Source of the DNA: Gigaspora margarita
Lineage: Eukaryota > Glomeromycota > Glomeromycetes > Diversisporales > Gigasporaceae
Reading direction: 5' to 3'
NCBI GenBank assembly: GCA_009809945.1
Contig: WTPW01001128.1
Location: 1 to 64,000, forward strand
Length of the DNA: 64,000 bases
Under the pieces are notes generated by a model. The model ran no database searches. It was not told the DNA's origin and saw only the letters and a list, made by a program, of their open reading frames with translations. Below, in pieces: positions 22,232 through 32,539 of the stretch. The number at the start of each line of letters is the position of its first letter. The first letter of the stretch is position 1. The position numbers and the translations under genes were made by a program.

Positions 22232-22399
22232 GTTATTGTCCACGAAGTGGGCAATAACTAAAAATCAAACCCAGATCAAACAATCGAATAATGACGGAAT
22301 GGCCACTGGCTGCGGAGCAGCCAGTGTGCCATTCCGTCATTATTCGATTGTTTGATCTGGGTTTGATTTTTAGTTATTGCCCACTTTGTGGATAATAAC
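22232..22399. repeat. 168-bp near-perfect palindrome
   Basis: Arms of about 80 bp with only a few mismatches meet at 'ggctgcggagcagcc' (22309-22323). Each arm starts with its own small hairpin ('ttattg.ccac...gtgg.caataa'), followed by 'aaatcaaacccagatcaaac', 'gaataatgacggaatggc'. It could extrude a cruciform. It abuts the left inverted repeat of the recombinase element. No obvious target duplication. Confidence 0.88.
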
Positions 22400-22402
22400 T
22401 GA

Positions 22403-22443
22403 TTTATTCCCAGGTTCTTATTATACTTCCATACTATTTTTTT
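22403..22443. repeat. Left inverted repeat of the recombinase element
   Basis: Begins 'tttattcccaggttcttat' and ends in a T run. It pairs with 24437-24478 in reverse complement, and the palindrome at 22232-22399 ends 3 bp outside it. Confidence 0.78.
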
Positions 22444-22536
22444 TTAATTAAAATGACGTAATTCACATAGTTTAAATTTATATAAAAAGAAATTCAATCA
22501 GAAAAAATTTTTTTTTACAATTTTATAATTTTCGCC

Positions 22537-24138
22537 ATGTCAAGTTTTATTTCTGCTCATGAATTAGTTGAAACAAACACTATATCGAATACATCAAATG
22601 AATATGAAGATAATAATAGAACTGAAGACAATATTCAGCGATATATAAGAAAATCAAAAATTCAAAATACTGATGCTTGCACACAAAAGTGGGTTCGAAT
22701 CTTGCAAAACTATCGTCAAAAAAAGAATATTTCTCATAATATCGAAACTCTAAATGATAAGGAGCAACTTGAACGTGAATTATGTGAATTTTTTGCTGAT
22801 ATCAAACGACAGGATGGAAAACCTTATAAAGTCGAGTCAATTGTTTCAGCCTACACCTCTCTTCGACGATTTTTATGTGAAACTTCTGCAATTAAAAATG
22901 TTAATATTAATGATCGGTTTCAATTTCCTATTCTATACCGGGTAGTGGATGGAAAATGTATGGAATTACAGGATCAAGGATATGGTGAAACTGATCAATC
23001 GAAAGGGTTAACAAAAGAAGAAATTCGACAGATTTTATTGTATCTTAACTCAGGTGACCAAACAGCATTGCGACTTACACAAAAAGCATTTTTCTGGAAT
23101 GCATACTTGCTAGGATTACGTGGTGGTGATCATTATCGACTTCTCTTAAGTTGCTTTGATTTTCAATCGGATGGAAGCTTGATTTTTACAATTGGACGTG
23201 AGAAAAACAATCAGGGTGGACTTCAAGGTCGAAACAAATATGGAAAATTTTCTAGCCGAAGTATACATATTCCTGCAGATTTGCCAAACGATGAATTTAA
23301 ACCTATGCAAGATCTTCAAAATTATGTAAATTTGCGTCCTGCAGATGCATGTGAAAAATTTTATTTGCAACTAACAAGAAATTCACAAGCAATTCAAGAT
23401 GGAAACTTGTTTCTTAAAACTGGGCTTGGACGACATACATTAGCAAATATGATGAATGATATTGCACAAGCTTCTAAAATTAATATTACTGATCAACGTA
23501 TCACTAATCATTCAGGAAGAAGGACGGCCATTCAACTTTTGTCTGATCTCAATATAAATGAACACGAAATGATGACATTTTCAGGTCATCGATCAGTTAA
23601 TGGATTACGATCTTATAAAGTTCCTAATAATGAACAACGACTAAAAAATACTAGAATATTAATTAATGCAATTCAAGAATCTGAAGTTCTAGTTTCAACC
23701 CAAGAAGAATTTCAAATTCCTGCTCAAGTTCCAACCCAAGAAGAAGAAACTCAAATTCCGATCCAAGAAGAACCTCAAGTTCCAACCCAAAAAAAATCAC
23801 ATATCCTAATGCAAAATGAATCTCAAGCTCCAATGCAACATAAAAATACCCGGGTAAAAAAAAAAACACCAAGGNNNNNNNNNNNNNNNNNNNNNNNNNN
23901 NNNNNNNNNNNNNNNNNNNNNNNNNNNNNNNNNNNNNNNNNNNNNNNNNNNNNNNNNNNTAAAAAAAAAAACACCAAGGTTAACCGAAGAAGAAGTTCAA
24001 CTAAAATTAGCAAGGCCATTTCGTTCACCATTACGAACACTTCAAGATCAAACTCAAAACATCGTAATGGCAAAAGATGGAACTACGAATATCTTTGAAT
24101 TTCATAACTCTGGAGACGTAAAAATTGTATTTAAATAA
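22537..24138 (+). CDS. Crypton/KCTD1-type tyrosine recombinase, apparently intact (533 aa)
   Basis: DNA strand-exchange enzyme that would cut and rejoin DNA through a 3'-phosphotyrosine link. Residues about 45-125 are the core-binding region. The catalytic domain spans about 155-375 with the full set of residues: Arg195 ('LGLRGGDHYRL'), His325 and Arg328 ('ITNHSGRRTAIQLL'), His351 ('FSGHRSVNGL') and the nucleophile Tyr360 ('LRSYKVPN'). 'IGREKNNQGGLQGRN' near 222-236 is typical of the KCTD1/ZMYM-like Crypton branch. A Q/E/P-rich run of 'PTQEE' type repeats (about 385-425) leads into a basic linker and a tail ending 'NSGDVKIVFK'. An 85-N gap (23875-23959) sits in the linker and happens to leave the frame open. 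The start ATG at 22537 follows a T-rich leader. Host co-option is possible but not shown. Confidence 0.88.
   Translation: MSSFISAHELVETNTISNTSNEYEDNNRTEDNIQRYIRKSKIQNTDACTQKWVRILQNYRQKKNISHNIETLNDKEQLERELCEFFADIKRQDGKPYKVESIVSAYTSLRRFLCETSAIKNVNINDRFQFPILYRVVDGKCMELQDQGYGETDQSKGLTKEEIRQILLYLNSGDQTALRLTQKAFFWNAYLLGLRGGDHYRLLLSCFDFQSDGSLIFTIGREKNNQGGLQGRNKYGKFSSRSIHIPADLPNDEFKPMQDLQNYVNLRPADACEKFYLQLTRNSQAIQDGNLFLKTGLGRHTLANMMNDIAQASKINITDQRITNHSGRRTAIQLLSDLNINEHEMMTFSGHRSVNGLRSYKVPNNEQRLKNTRILINAIQESEVLVSTQEEFQIPAQVPTQEEETQIPIQEEPQVPTQKKSHILMQNESQAPMQHKNTRVKKKTPRXXXXXXXXXXXXXXXXXXXXXXXXXXXXXKKKTPRLTEEEVQLKLARPFRSPLRTLQDQTQNIVMAKDGTTNIFEFHNSGDVKIVFK
23875..23959. other. Assembly gap (85 N) between identical 20-mers
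   Basis: 'taaaaaaaaaaacaccaagg' lies immediately on both sides (23855-23874 and 23959-23979 region), so the assembler probably could not resolve a repeat. The real insert may be shorter, longer or absent, which affects the linker length of the recombinase. Confidence 0.85.
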
Positions 24139-24436
24139 TAAATGTACTATTTTATATAGTATAGTTTGCGCAAATTAAATTTATTAAAGTTATATGCTAT
24201 AGGCACAGTTCAATAGAATTTTAACTATTTAGTTTCGGTAAAATATCTTTCGTTATTGCAACTTGAAGTATTTGATACAGTTCGAATGATTTTAAATAAC
24301 ATTTTTAAATAATTGATTCGGTTCGAACAATTTTAAGTACTTGTGATTTTATAAAATTTAGTTATGGCCTAAAAAAAAAGTATACGTCTTTTGGAGAAAT
24401 TTAAAATTCTGGATCAGTGATCTGGACAATAAGCGT

Positions 24437-24478
24437 AAAAAAATAGTATGGAAGTATAAATAAGAACCGGGGAATAAA
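24437..24478. repeat. Right inverted repeat of the recombinase element
   Basis: 'aaaaaaatagtatggaagta' then 'taaataagaacc.gggaataaa' is the reverse complement of the left repeat at 22403-22443. Confidence 0.78.
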
Positions 24479-24689
24479 TATTTATATTGATGCACGACCC
24501 GCATCATGCAGGCGGGAAACTACTGGCTAGCATTAAGCCGCACAAATTCAATAACTAACGGTTATATTAATTACTATCTCTGGAATTGTTTGGATCAAAG
24601 CTGTTTATTTAATTATTTAAATTTCTTTTAATGAGCTTATTGATAAAATTTTGATGTTTTAAAATTTTTTACTAATTGAAACGCAGGGA

Positions 24690-25320
24690 TTAAATGACTT
24701 GGTCATTTGCCAATTTTTTAAATAATCTCAAATGACCTTAAAATTACCAGTCATTTGAGGTCATTCAAATTTTGGGTCATTTGGAAATGTCTTATGACCA
24801 AATAACTACAATCATTTCTAAATGACCAGGGCTATTTGGTCATTAGGTCATTTTGCATAGAGTTAACATCCTACCAATCACGTCAATTATTAATTGACAT
24901 GCCATTTGTAAATTTGAAAATAATTTATATAATATTGTACATAATTGGTAAATTATTATTCATGAACTTTTTTTTTTTGGAAAAAAGTAAATACATTATT
25001 TTTCATCCAGTATTGGATTGTCACTTTACAAAGGATATGGTAAATGACCTAGTTATTTAGCCAAAATACAAATGCTACTTATTTATTGAATAAAGATTGG
25101 TTATTTGGGGACATCAGCCATTTATTACATGTAATAATATTTATTGGATAGCATCTAGCAACATTTCATTTTACAGAGAACAATAATCAATTATAATTAG
25201 ATAATAAATTAACTACAGTTAAATAACCTTCTTAAGTCATTGAGCCATAAAATGACCAATGACTGATCATTTGTCATTTGAGTTATTTGGGTCATTTAAA
25301 GTTATTTACTAACCATGATT
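24690..25320. repeat. Region of dispersed 'aaatgacc/ggtcattt' motifs
   Basis: At least fifteen copies of 'aaatgacc', 'gtcattt' or close variants occur in both orientations, clustered at 24700-24860 and 25230-25315 with an AT-rich middle. The two clusters are roughly inverted, as in a subterminal-repeat MITE. The 74-aa frame at 24836 is not convincing. Confidence 0.5.
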
Positions 25321-25329
25321 GAATAGAAT

Positions 25330-26130
25330 ACAGTTCTTTTATATAATATAATATAATGTAAATTCTTAATTAAAGAAAATGCTTTCAGTAAATATTTAAA
25401 TAATTGTAAAATAACAAAATAATGTTTGTTTTTCAACATGTTTCGCTGTAAATATTTATTAGTCAAACATATTCACATCAAATTTTTCATGATCCGAGAA
25501 AGTGTTAAAGCTTCTTAATATATTTCATATGCAGAAATATTGAATTCTTCAATTGAGAGTTTATAAATTACGATATCTTTAGTTTTATTGCATTGAAATT
25601 GATAGTTTGATTTATTTGATTATGTATTAGATTAATTTTATCTGTAAAGTACAATTAAGTTACACATTAAAATATGGTATTTCTTAAATTGTCAACTTCA
25701 ATAAGTGTACTATTATGCTTTTTAGATTTCTTTCATATTATTATTTCTCGATTAGCTACTTTAATTGCTATATATATAAAAAACATTATGGAATAAGTTT
25801 GCTATTCAAACAAGCTCTAGCATTACATACTTGAACTTCAACACCTATGACAAAGCCTCTAGTCTATAAGAAATTAACTTAACCTGTACCAATAATTCTT
25901 CCAATTATCAAATGTATAAGCTACTGACCTTTCGGTCTCAAAATTTTCTAAACCCCAAGGTCTTAAATCACGATCTGCTGCCTACATGAAACTGCAACAT
26001 AAGCTTTTTACTGCAATTATAACTTCATTTTATTATATATAAATAAACATTCAACTCTCTACAGCAAGATAGCTAACATATGTCCATATAGCTAAAAAGC
26101 GAATCGGGGTGTCATCTTGCAGTATCTATG
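25330..26130. other. AT-rich intergenic, possible old coding trace
   Basis: No clear gene. On the minus strand near 25880-25990 the translation 'AYTFDNWKNYWYR' looks protein-like and may be a distant remnant of the same family as the decayed recombinase to the right. A short segment near 25750 ('gctatatatataaaaaacat') recurs near 27030. Confidence 0.35.
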
Positions 26131-26135
26131 TTAGG

Positions 26136-26600
26136 TACTTGCACTGTTACTGCAGCTGCAAAACCTAATAAGGTCCTTGCACTGTTACTGCAGTCACAAA
26201 ACTTAACTATTTACTAATAAGGTCCTTGCACTACCACTTCAGCTACAGAGCCTAACTTACCACTAATAAGATCTTTGCACTACCGCTGCAGCTGTGGAGC
26301 CTAAATATTTATTAATAAGGTCCTTGCACTGCCACTGCAGCCATGATACCTAACTATTTACTAATAAGGTCCTTGCACTGCCACTGCAGCTGCAGAGCCT
26401 AAATATTCACTAATAAGATCCTTGCACTGCCACTGCAGACACAGGGCCTAACTTACTACTAATAAGGTTCTTGCACTGCCACTGCAGCTGTTGAGCCTAA
26501 CTAATCATTAATAAGGGTCGCTGTACTGCCTCTGCAACAGTGGAGCCCAGAAAATTGCTACTGATGGTTCTTGCACTGCCATGTTGCTGTGAAGCTCAAA
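26136..26600 (+). repeat. Minisatellite, about ten units of about 50 bp
   Basis: Each unit reads roughly 'aataaggtccttgcactgcc', 'actgcagctg..gagcctaa', then a 10-bp 'ctatttacta' spacer. 'cttgcact' falls at about 26138, 26175, 26224, 26273, 26331, 26381, 26420, 26470 and 26569; two intervals are only about 37-39 bp because the spacer is missing. Unit sequences have diverged at scattered positions, with the last units most degenerate. Confidence 0.85.
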
Positions 26601-27187
26601 AAACAGACTACAAATATCTATACTAGCTGTGACTAAAACTACTAATACTTGCAGAGCAACTTAAAATAGGTGGGTGGGCAGAATATAAAGCCAGCCTTTT
26701 ACCAAGATGAGCAATAGCAAATCCAAAGATAACTTCTTCGATTCCAAACAACAAACCTTCATTTCTTAACATCTGCATGCCCATAGCCACCCATTCATAC
26801 ACTTAGCCCTACTTTAATATATCCTATTTACCAATATCATAGAAACCTAAATTTGCTAAAATCATATGATATTTTAATAAAGCCCTTAAACAGGAAGCCT
26901 CAACCAAAGTACTATACTATAGAGACAAAAATCTGCATGATCTGCAATAAAATCAGCTGATCTCACTATAATGACCACTTTGTCACTTTGTTGACAAGCT
27001 TAATATTATTATTGCTTGATCAGCTACTTTATTGCTATATATGAAAAAACATATGGGAATAAAAAGAGGATCACTATTAACTAAAATTCATTTTATCAGA
27101 TACATATAAACTGGTTATTCAAACAGATATAAATGCAATATTACTATTTTACTATGTAATAATAACACCTAGCTTCTATTTCTGCTG
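26601..27187. other. Intergenic, no gene seen
   Basis: Moderately AT-rich; no convincing frame. It may hold the lost C terminus of the recombinase relic that ends to the right. Confidence 0.4.
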
Positions 27188-28574
27188 TTGGATCCCAATT
27201 CTAATACTATGAGCAATATATCTGCTACAAATATTTGCATCTTTTCTATCCTCTTAACAATAGCACCCATAACTAGGGGTCTTAGCTGGGTCGGGTCTGA
27301 CCCAACCCAACTCGGGTCTGACCCAACCCGGGTCGGGTCGGGTCAGAAAAAACGTGGGTCCGGTCAGACCCGGGTCAGAAAAAACGCGGGTCGGGTCAGA
27401 CCCGGGTCAGATTTTATTCAATGATCGCAAGTAGTCGCTACATAGTAAGGTCAAAATTTTACTATATAAATCGATAAAATCTGCTTAAGTAAACTTGTTT
27501 GGAAGATCAAAATGCATATACCCTGAAATTTTATCCAAATTGGAGAACTTTTTATTATTTGACTTTTAATTTTTACGTTTGTCGAACGTATTTTTTAAAA
27601 AGATTATAATTTTTTCGTTGAACGTAAAAATTAAAAGTCAAATAATACAAATTTCTCCGATTTGGATGAAAATTTCAGTGTATATGCATTTTGTTCTTCC
27701 AAACAAGTTTACTTAAGCGAAGATTATCGATTTATATAGTAAAATTTAGACTTTACTATGTAGCAACTATTATCGACCCGGGTTCAACCCGGGTTGGGTT
27801 GGGTTGGGTCAGACCCGGGTCGGGTTTGACATGAGGCGGGTCAGACCCGGGTCAGGTTTTGACCCAAGTGGGTCTGACCCGGGTCAGGCCCAAACCTGAC
27901 CCAACCTGACCCATTAAGACCCCTACCCATAACACCTACTGATAACTGGTCCTCTTGCTTTGAAAGAAAAATGGTTTGTTATCTAAGGTCTTTGACCTAA
28001 TAACCAAATACTTTCTTAACAACCTAGCTGGACAATAAGAACTATTTTATGCTCTATTGGTATAAATCTTCCATTTGCAAATGGTCAGTCTCAGAAGAAG
28101 CTATTTGGACCCAACACAACTGCATCCTAAACTTAATATCTTTTAGCTTTAGTTTGTATAAATCTTCAGGATGGCACATAGTTCTCAACCCAATAGCAAC
28201 CAAAGTGGCATCTTTAATCCCAAAATCTTCACTTATATACTGTGGGTTGTTATCTACAAAAACTTTAAAGCTGAGACTAGTAGAGGGTCATGAGGCCATT
28301 CTGGGTCTTTATCTTTCTTATATTCTTTTAACAGTGTTGTATAAACCTTTTTTACTCTTTACTGCTTTGAAGTATCTGGAAGTTGAGCCTCTAAATGTTC
28401 TATTGAAACTGCTGCTAAAACATTAGTACAGGCAGCCAATGAATTAGATAACTCAAGCCAAACTAAACATGAAACTAGTGTATCCACTGTTGATAGTAAT
28501 GCTTTCAAATCTATAAATTTGCAATAGCTAGTATACAACTCCCATGCCTTATTTAAATACTGATTCCACTTCAT
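27188..28574 (-). pseudogene. Decayed tyrosine recombinase, split by a MULE-like insert
   Basis: A second recombinase-like gene, unrelated in detail to the one at 22537. On the minus strand it begins 'MKWNQYLNKAWELY' (28574 downwards), continues 'VSIEHLEAQLPDTSKQ', a stop, then 'VKKVYTTLLKEYKKDKDPEW' (core-binding domain) and, after a shift, 'IKDATLVAIGLRTMCHPEDL' with the likely catalytic Arg, 'YKLKLKDIKF' and 'WVQIASSETDHLQMEDLYQ' (strands after box I). Further on, at about 27940 and, beyond the insert, at 27265 downwards, 'SVGVMG' plus 'AIVKRIEKMQIFVADIL' resembles the box II region, though the expected HxxR is not clear. Stops, shifts and the 651-bp insert make it inactive. Confidence 0.6.
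27274..27924. mobile_element. MULE-like nonautonomous element, 651 bp, 9-bp target duplication
   Basis: 'acccataac' is present exactly at 27265-27273 and 27925-27933. The ends 'taggggtctta' and 'taagacccct' are inverted. Long arms contain direct 'gggtcgggtcagaccc' type repeats near the ends, then inner arms matching from about 27430 ('tagtcgctacatagtaa') to about 27770 ('ttactatgtagcaactatt'), with a central hairpin at 27585-27640. A 9-bp duplication with long inverted arms fits Mutator-like elements. A diverged relative is at 52097-52940. It encodes nothing. Confidence 0.85.
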
Positions 28575-29998
28575 TTCTTCCTATAAAGTTATTTGTCAAA
28601 TTTTTTTAAAACTTCTTAGATAAAAAGTTATACTATTTGAAAAATTAAAAACTTTATATAACTATTGAGTATAGATATTTTGTACCATATTTATGTATAA
28701 AAATTATACAAAGTTATTTTTTATTTTGTATAAAATGAAATTAGAAAATTAGAAAATTTTGTTTTTTTTATCTATTGTAAATTAATAAGATTTAAATTCA
28801 CATATAAAGCTATACAAAGTTAGTTTTAATTTGTACAATATGGAATTAAAAAATTTAGAAATTTTTTTATCAACTTATTGGATAATTCCAAAAATTCAAG
28901 GTCATTATTAGGCAATACCAGATAAATTTATAAAAAAAAATTAAATAACAAAAATAAATAATTGATACAATTGAAATTTTAAAAAAAATTTTTTAAAAAA
29001 AGTAATTAAAATAAATTGATACTTAAAAAAATTTTTTTTTTAAAAAGGAGGTTAGAAATGCCGAATGAAAATTAGCTTTATAAAGCCTTAGAAGCTACTT
29101 TAAAATTTTATTTAAAACTTCAATTAAAGTTATCTTGGCATCTATCTAATTAATTTCAATAAAACTTTTTTTACTACTATAATATAGTCTTTTTATTTGT
29201 ATTCTATGAAATTTTGGCAAAAATTTGCTTGTATGATAGATCATATGCAAAATAATCTATTTAAACTTAATTGGTTAATTAAAAATTATAATACAATTAA
29301 TAACAAAGTAGGTTTTGAACTGAAGGCCATTAAATACGAGCCAATACCCAGCTCTCTGAGCTAGATAATTGGCTAATCTAAAGGATTAAATTATTAACAA
29401 AAACAAATTTAGTATTACTAGTTTGTCCAAAAAATTTTCAAATAACTTATGTATCACAATTCTATGAGAACAATTATTTTTAAATTTTGAAATTTTTATA
29501 TCTTCTAACAAAGATTTCTTAATAACTATATAATTAATCTTAATATAATTTTTTATATTAATTTTTTATATTAATTCTACAGTACAAGCTTGTAAAATTT
29601 AAATAAAAAAGGGGTTGTTGAGTTTGCTAACAGCTATTTAGAATACTTCATTAAAAAAAATAATAAAAATTATTAAAGAAATATAATTTATAATTTAAAT
29701 AAAATTTCAAAATAACTACAAATCAAATTCATAAAAATTTTTTTATTTTAATCCATTAAGTTGCAGAATTAAATTAAAAAAAATCAAATAATAGCTTTTA
29801 AGAAATATTGATTGAAAGTTAAAAAAAACTTTAGCCACAGCTGCAGATATCTAAATTTTAAATATAGATTTTTTAATATTTATCTAATCAAATTTGGCAA
29901 TCAATTAGGCCATTTGCTGTTAAAGTTTCGTTTAACCTTATTTTTTGAAATTTGTACAGGAGGGCAGAAAAAATTAAACAAACTTTAAAATTAAATGA
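28575..29998. other. AT-rich intergenic with homopolymer runs
   Basis: No gene seen except a tRNA-like trace at 29309-29377. 'tta' followed by 'ggccatttgctgtt' near 29905 resembles the left end of the Harbinger-like MITEs at 30166 and 53934, without a matching right end nearby. Confidence 0.45.
29309..29377 (-). ncRNA. tRNA-derived relict or SINE head
   Basis: On the minus strand, 'tagctcagagagctggg' fits a tRNA D-arm/A-box and 'ttcagttcaaaacc' fits a T-arm/B-box about 40 nt later. The anticodon arm does not close with a normal 5-bp stem and 7-nt loop, so this is not called as a working tRNA. It may be the head of a tRNA-derived SINE or a dead tRNA. Confidence 0.35.
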
Positions 29999-30062
29999 GG
30001 TTCAGATGAACCTAAATCAGGTTCAAGAACCTAATCAGGTTCAAATGAACCTAATTCAGGTA
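29999..30062 (+). repeat. Short tandem 'aggttca..gaaccta' repeat
   Basis: About four units of 14-20 bp alternate 'caggttca' and 'gaaccta', each pair forming a small palindrome. Confidence 0.7.
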
Positions 30063-30165
30063 CATAAAAACTAAATTAGTTTTATTGAGCAAAATTAATT
30101 TAAAGTTTTATATAATCTAATTAACGTTCAAATATAAAAATTTATTTAAATTTTTTTAATACATA

Positions 30166-30392
30166 GGCAGCTTGCAGTTAAAATTTCATTTAACATTATT
30201 TTTTTTTGTATTCACGGAGGAGGGGGGAAAAACTAAACATAAAAAATAAACATAATGTATACCAAAAAATCCCTACATAACCAAAAAATTCTGATCACCA
30301 TGCTGACCTAATCCGTCACCTCTAATGTTTAAATTTAGGGGGGAGCTCAGAGGTGGGGGTAACATTAAACAAAAGTTTTACTTCATGCAGCC
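30166..30392. mobile_element. Harbinger-like MITE, about 227 bp
   Basis: The left end 'ggcagcttgcagttaaaatt' and right end (reverse complement 'ggctgcatgaagtaaaactt') are inverted, both followed by 'tttaa.gtta' type text and a purine-rich 'ggggggaaaa'/'ggtggggg' stretch. The flanks are 'ata' and 'tta', close to the 3-bp TWA duplication of PIF/Harbinger. The same family is at 53934-54185. Confidence 0.5.
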
Positions 30393-31117
30393 TTATTTTC
30401 AATTCTTTTTTATAGAATTAAAATAAAGTTTTTTAGCTCATAGATTAAAATAAATTTTTTCAATTCTATCTTATAGAATTAAAATAATTTTTTTTCAATT
30501 CTATCTTATAGAATTAAAATAAAAATTTTAATCAAATTTGATTAGATAATCTTCATTCAAAATTTATGCATCAATAAAAAAAAAAGATGTAGCTAAATTT
30601 TTTTTTAATTTTAATCAATATTTTTTAAAACTATTTTAATATATCAATAATTTTTTTTTAATTTTACTTCTACAAACTCACAAAATTAAAATAAAAAAAT
30701 TTTTCAAAATTGGTTTAGTAGTTAATAAGAAATTTTAAATCTATGATTATAGAAATATTCTCCAATTATGTTTTTTAAATTTAAATGAAGTTTCCCAATA
30801 ATTACCAGATCAAATTCAGTGAAGCTTTTATATTTCAATTCAACAACTTGTAAAATTAATGAATAGGAGCACACTGTACTACTGGTAGTACATTGTACTA
30901 CATTGTGACAGTTTTTAAAAACTCATATTTACAAATTTAATAAATTAAATATTTTTTTAAATATTTTTTAAAAATATCTTAAATCTACATAATTGTATTA
31001 AAAAAATTTAAATAGCTTTAAAATATTTTTTAAAATTTTATAAAATTGTTTTTTTGTTTAGAATTTTTAGAAAAATCTATTTTTTTAATAGTAAAATTAG
31101 AATTTTTTAAAAAATTA

Positions 31118-31470
31118 TTAATAACCTTTAATTTATTGATCTGTTTTAAATAATTTAATTATCAAAATATTCATCTCAATAGGACAATTCTAACAAGCCC
31201 AAAATCATTAAAATCTAATTTCAGGATCTTAAGATAATTTAATTTTTTATATAGGTTTAAAAGCCATTTACTATTATAAATATTCATATAGTAATTTAAT
31301 AATACTAATAAAATACTATTTAAAACTATATAAAAATCAAATTATCTCAAGACCCTGTGATTGGATTTTAATGATTTTGGGCTTGTTAGAATTGTCTTAA
31401 TGAGATGAATATTTTATAGTTAAATTATTTAAAACAGGCTAGTAGATTAAAAATTATTTATAATTTTAAT
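31118..31470. repeat. Inverted-repeat element with arms of about 95 bp
   Basis: Left arm 'ctgttttaaataattta', 'atattcatctcaatagga', 'aattctaacaagcccaaaat', 'cattaaaatc' returns in reverse complement on the right as 'gattttaatgattttgggct', 'tgttagaattgtcttaatga', 'gatgaatatttta'. An AT-rich middle of about 130 bp separates them. No gene. Confidence 0.75.
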
Positions 31471-31667
31471 ATAATTTACTATATAAAAAATATAAATTAT
31501 TTTTAAAATTTTAAACTTAGCTTATATAAAATATATTAGTTTAAATCTTAAAATTATAATTAATTTTAATAAACAATTAAGTTATTTGTAAATTTATTAA
31601 AAACTTAAAGAAATTATTCAGTAAAATGTTTTAAAAAAATTATCTAAATATTAATGAACTTTTAGAT

Positions 31668-31960
31668 ACTATATATAGGGGTTTTCTAAAGCCTGGCACC
31701 TTACGAAATTACCTGATATATAACCCAGATCAGTCCAGGCAAAACAAAGCGAGACGGCAAAGACAAAAAAGTGAAATATATAGAAAATGGCTATCTAAAC
31801 CGGCCTTGGTTGACTAAGTAAAAGTGTTGGAAATGTGATTTTACTATATATAAATAACTTCTCTCTAACCAAACCCTAACCCTAACCCTAAAAATCAGAA
31901 AATTAGAAAAATCAGGTAATTTCGTAAGGTGCCAGGCTTTAGACGTCCCCTATATATAGT
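31668..31960. mobile_element. MITE with 50-bp TIRs and telomere-like core, copy 1
   Basis: Left 'actatatatagggg', 'tctaaagcctggcacctta', 'cgaaattacctga' matches the right end in reverse complement except for three bases after 'gggg'. Inside is 'aaccctaaccctaaccctaa' (about 31866-31890). A second, more diverged copy is inverted at 50590-50853. No transposase. Confidence 0.82.
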
Positions 31961-32539
31961 AATGATTTGTAATTAAATAACCAATAAGGATAAATAATAT
32001 TTTTATAATATAAGTAATAATATTTTTTAATCGAGCTTTACTAAAACGCACCTATGGTGTTTTACACCACATTACACAAATGTTTAGAATAGCCAATCAA
32101 AATTTAAGATCACGTGTAACATAAAATTTCGTATTTTGGTTTATTTTTTTTAAAAAAACATTCATATCTCAAAATTTTGCTTATGAAACCAACTTTGGGG
32201 CTCTAATAAAAAAAATTCCTTGCTAAATTTTGTATATACTAATGCCCGATAAAATCCCAGGCCTCATCCTAACACTAAAGTACCGGTAATCAAAATTTAT
32301 TTTTGTTTTATAAAAATTTATTTTTTTTGTTTTTGTTACACGGATTTGCAAATCTAATTTACCTATGGTGATAAAACGTTTTATAATAATTGTTTTAAGA
32401 ATAATTCTAACCACTAGCCTGGATGATTTCATTAAACATCATCCCGGTTACACGATCTGCATATCGGCCAATGATAATGCAAGATCAATATAATATAAAA
32501 TTTATTATACGCATAGCAGATTTTACAGCTATAGATTAA

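Larger units (their letters stand above)
22403..24478 (+). mobile_element. Tyrosine-recombinase element bounded by inverted repeats
   Basis: A 2.1-kb unit: left inverted repeat, intact tyrosine recombinase gene, right inverted repeat. The repeats are 'tttattccc.ggttcttat' followed by 'tatacttccatactattttt', with one mismatch and one indel over about 42 bp. Crypton-class elements as described do not have terminal inverted repeats, so either this is an unusual element or the repeats belong to something it landed in. No duplicated target was found at the outer edges. Confidence 0.6.

Noticed and set aside
26136-26600. CRISPR-like array of repeats and spacers
   Set aside because: The whole unit is repeated, with no unique spacers, and the setting is a eukaryotic transposon-rich region.
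27188-27424. Plus-strand 78-aa frame with 'GSDPTQLGSDP'
   Set aside because: It is translation of the 'gggtcgggtc' repeats at the MULE-like element's end.
28049-28426. Plus-strand 125-aa frame
   Set aside because: The minus strand of the same interval reads as a tyrosine recombinase fragment, which is the better explanation.
29309-29377. Functional tRNA gene
   Set aside because: A- and B-box-like text is present but the anticodon arm does not fold normally; kept only as a low-confidence relict.
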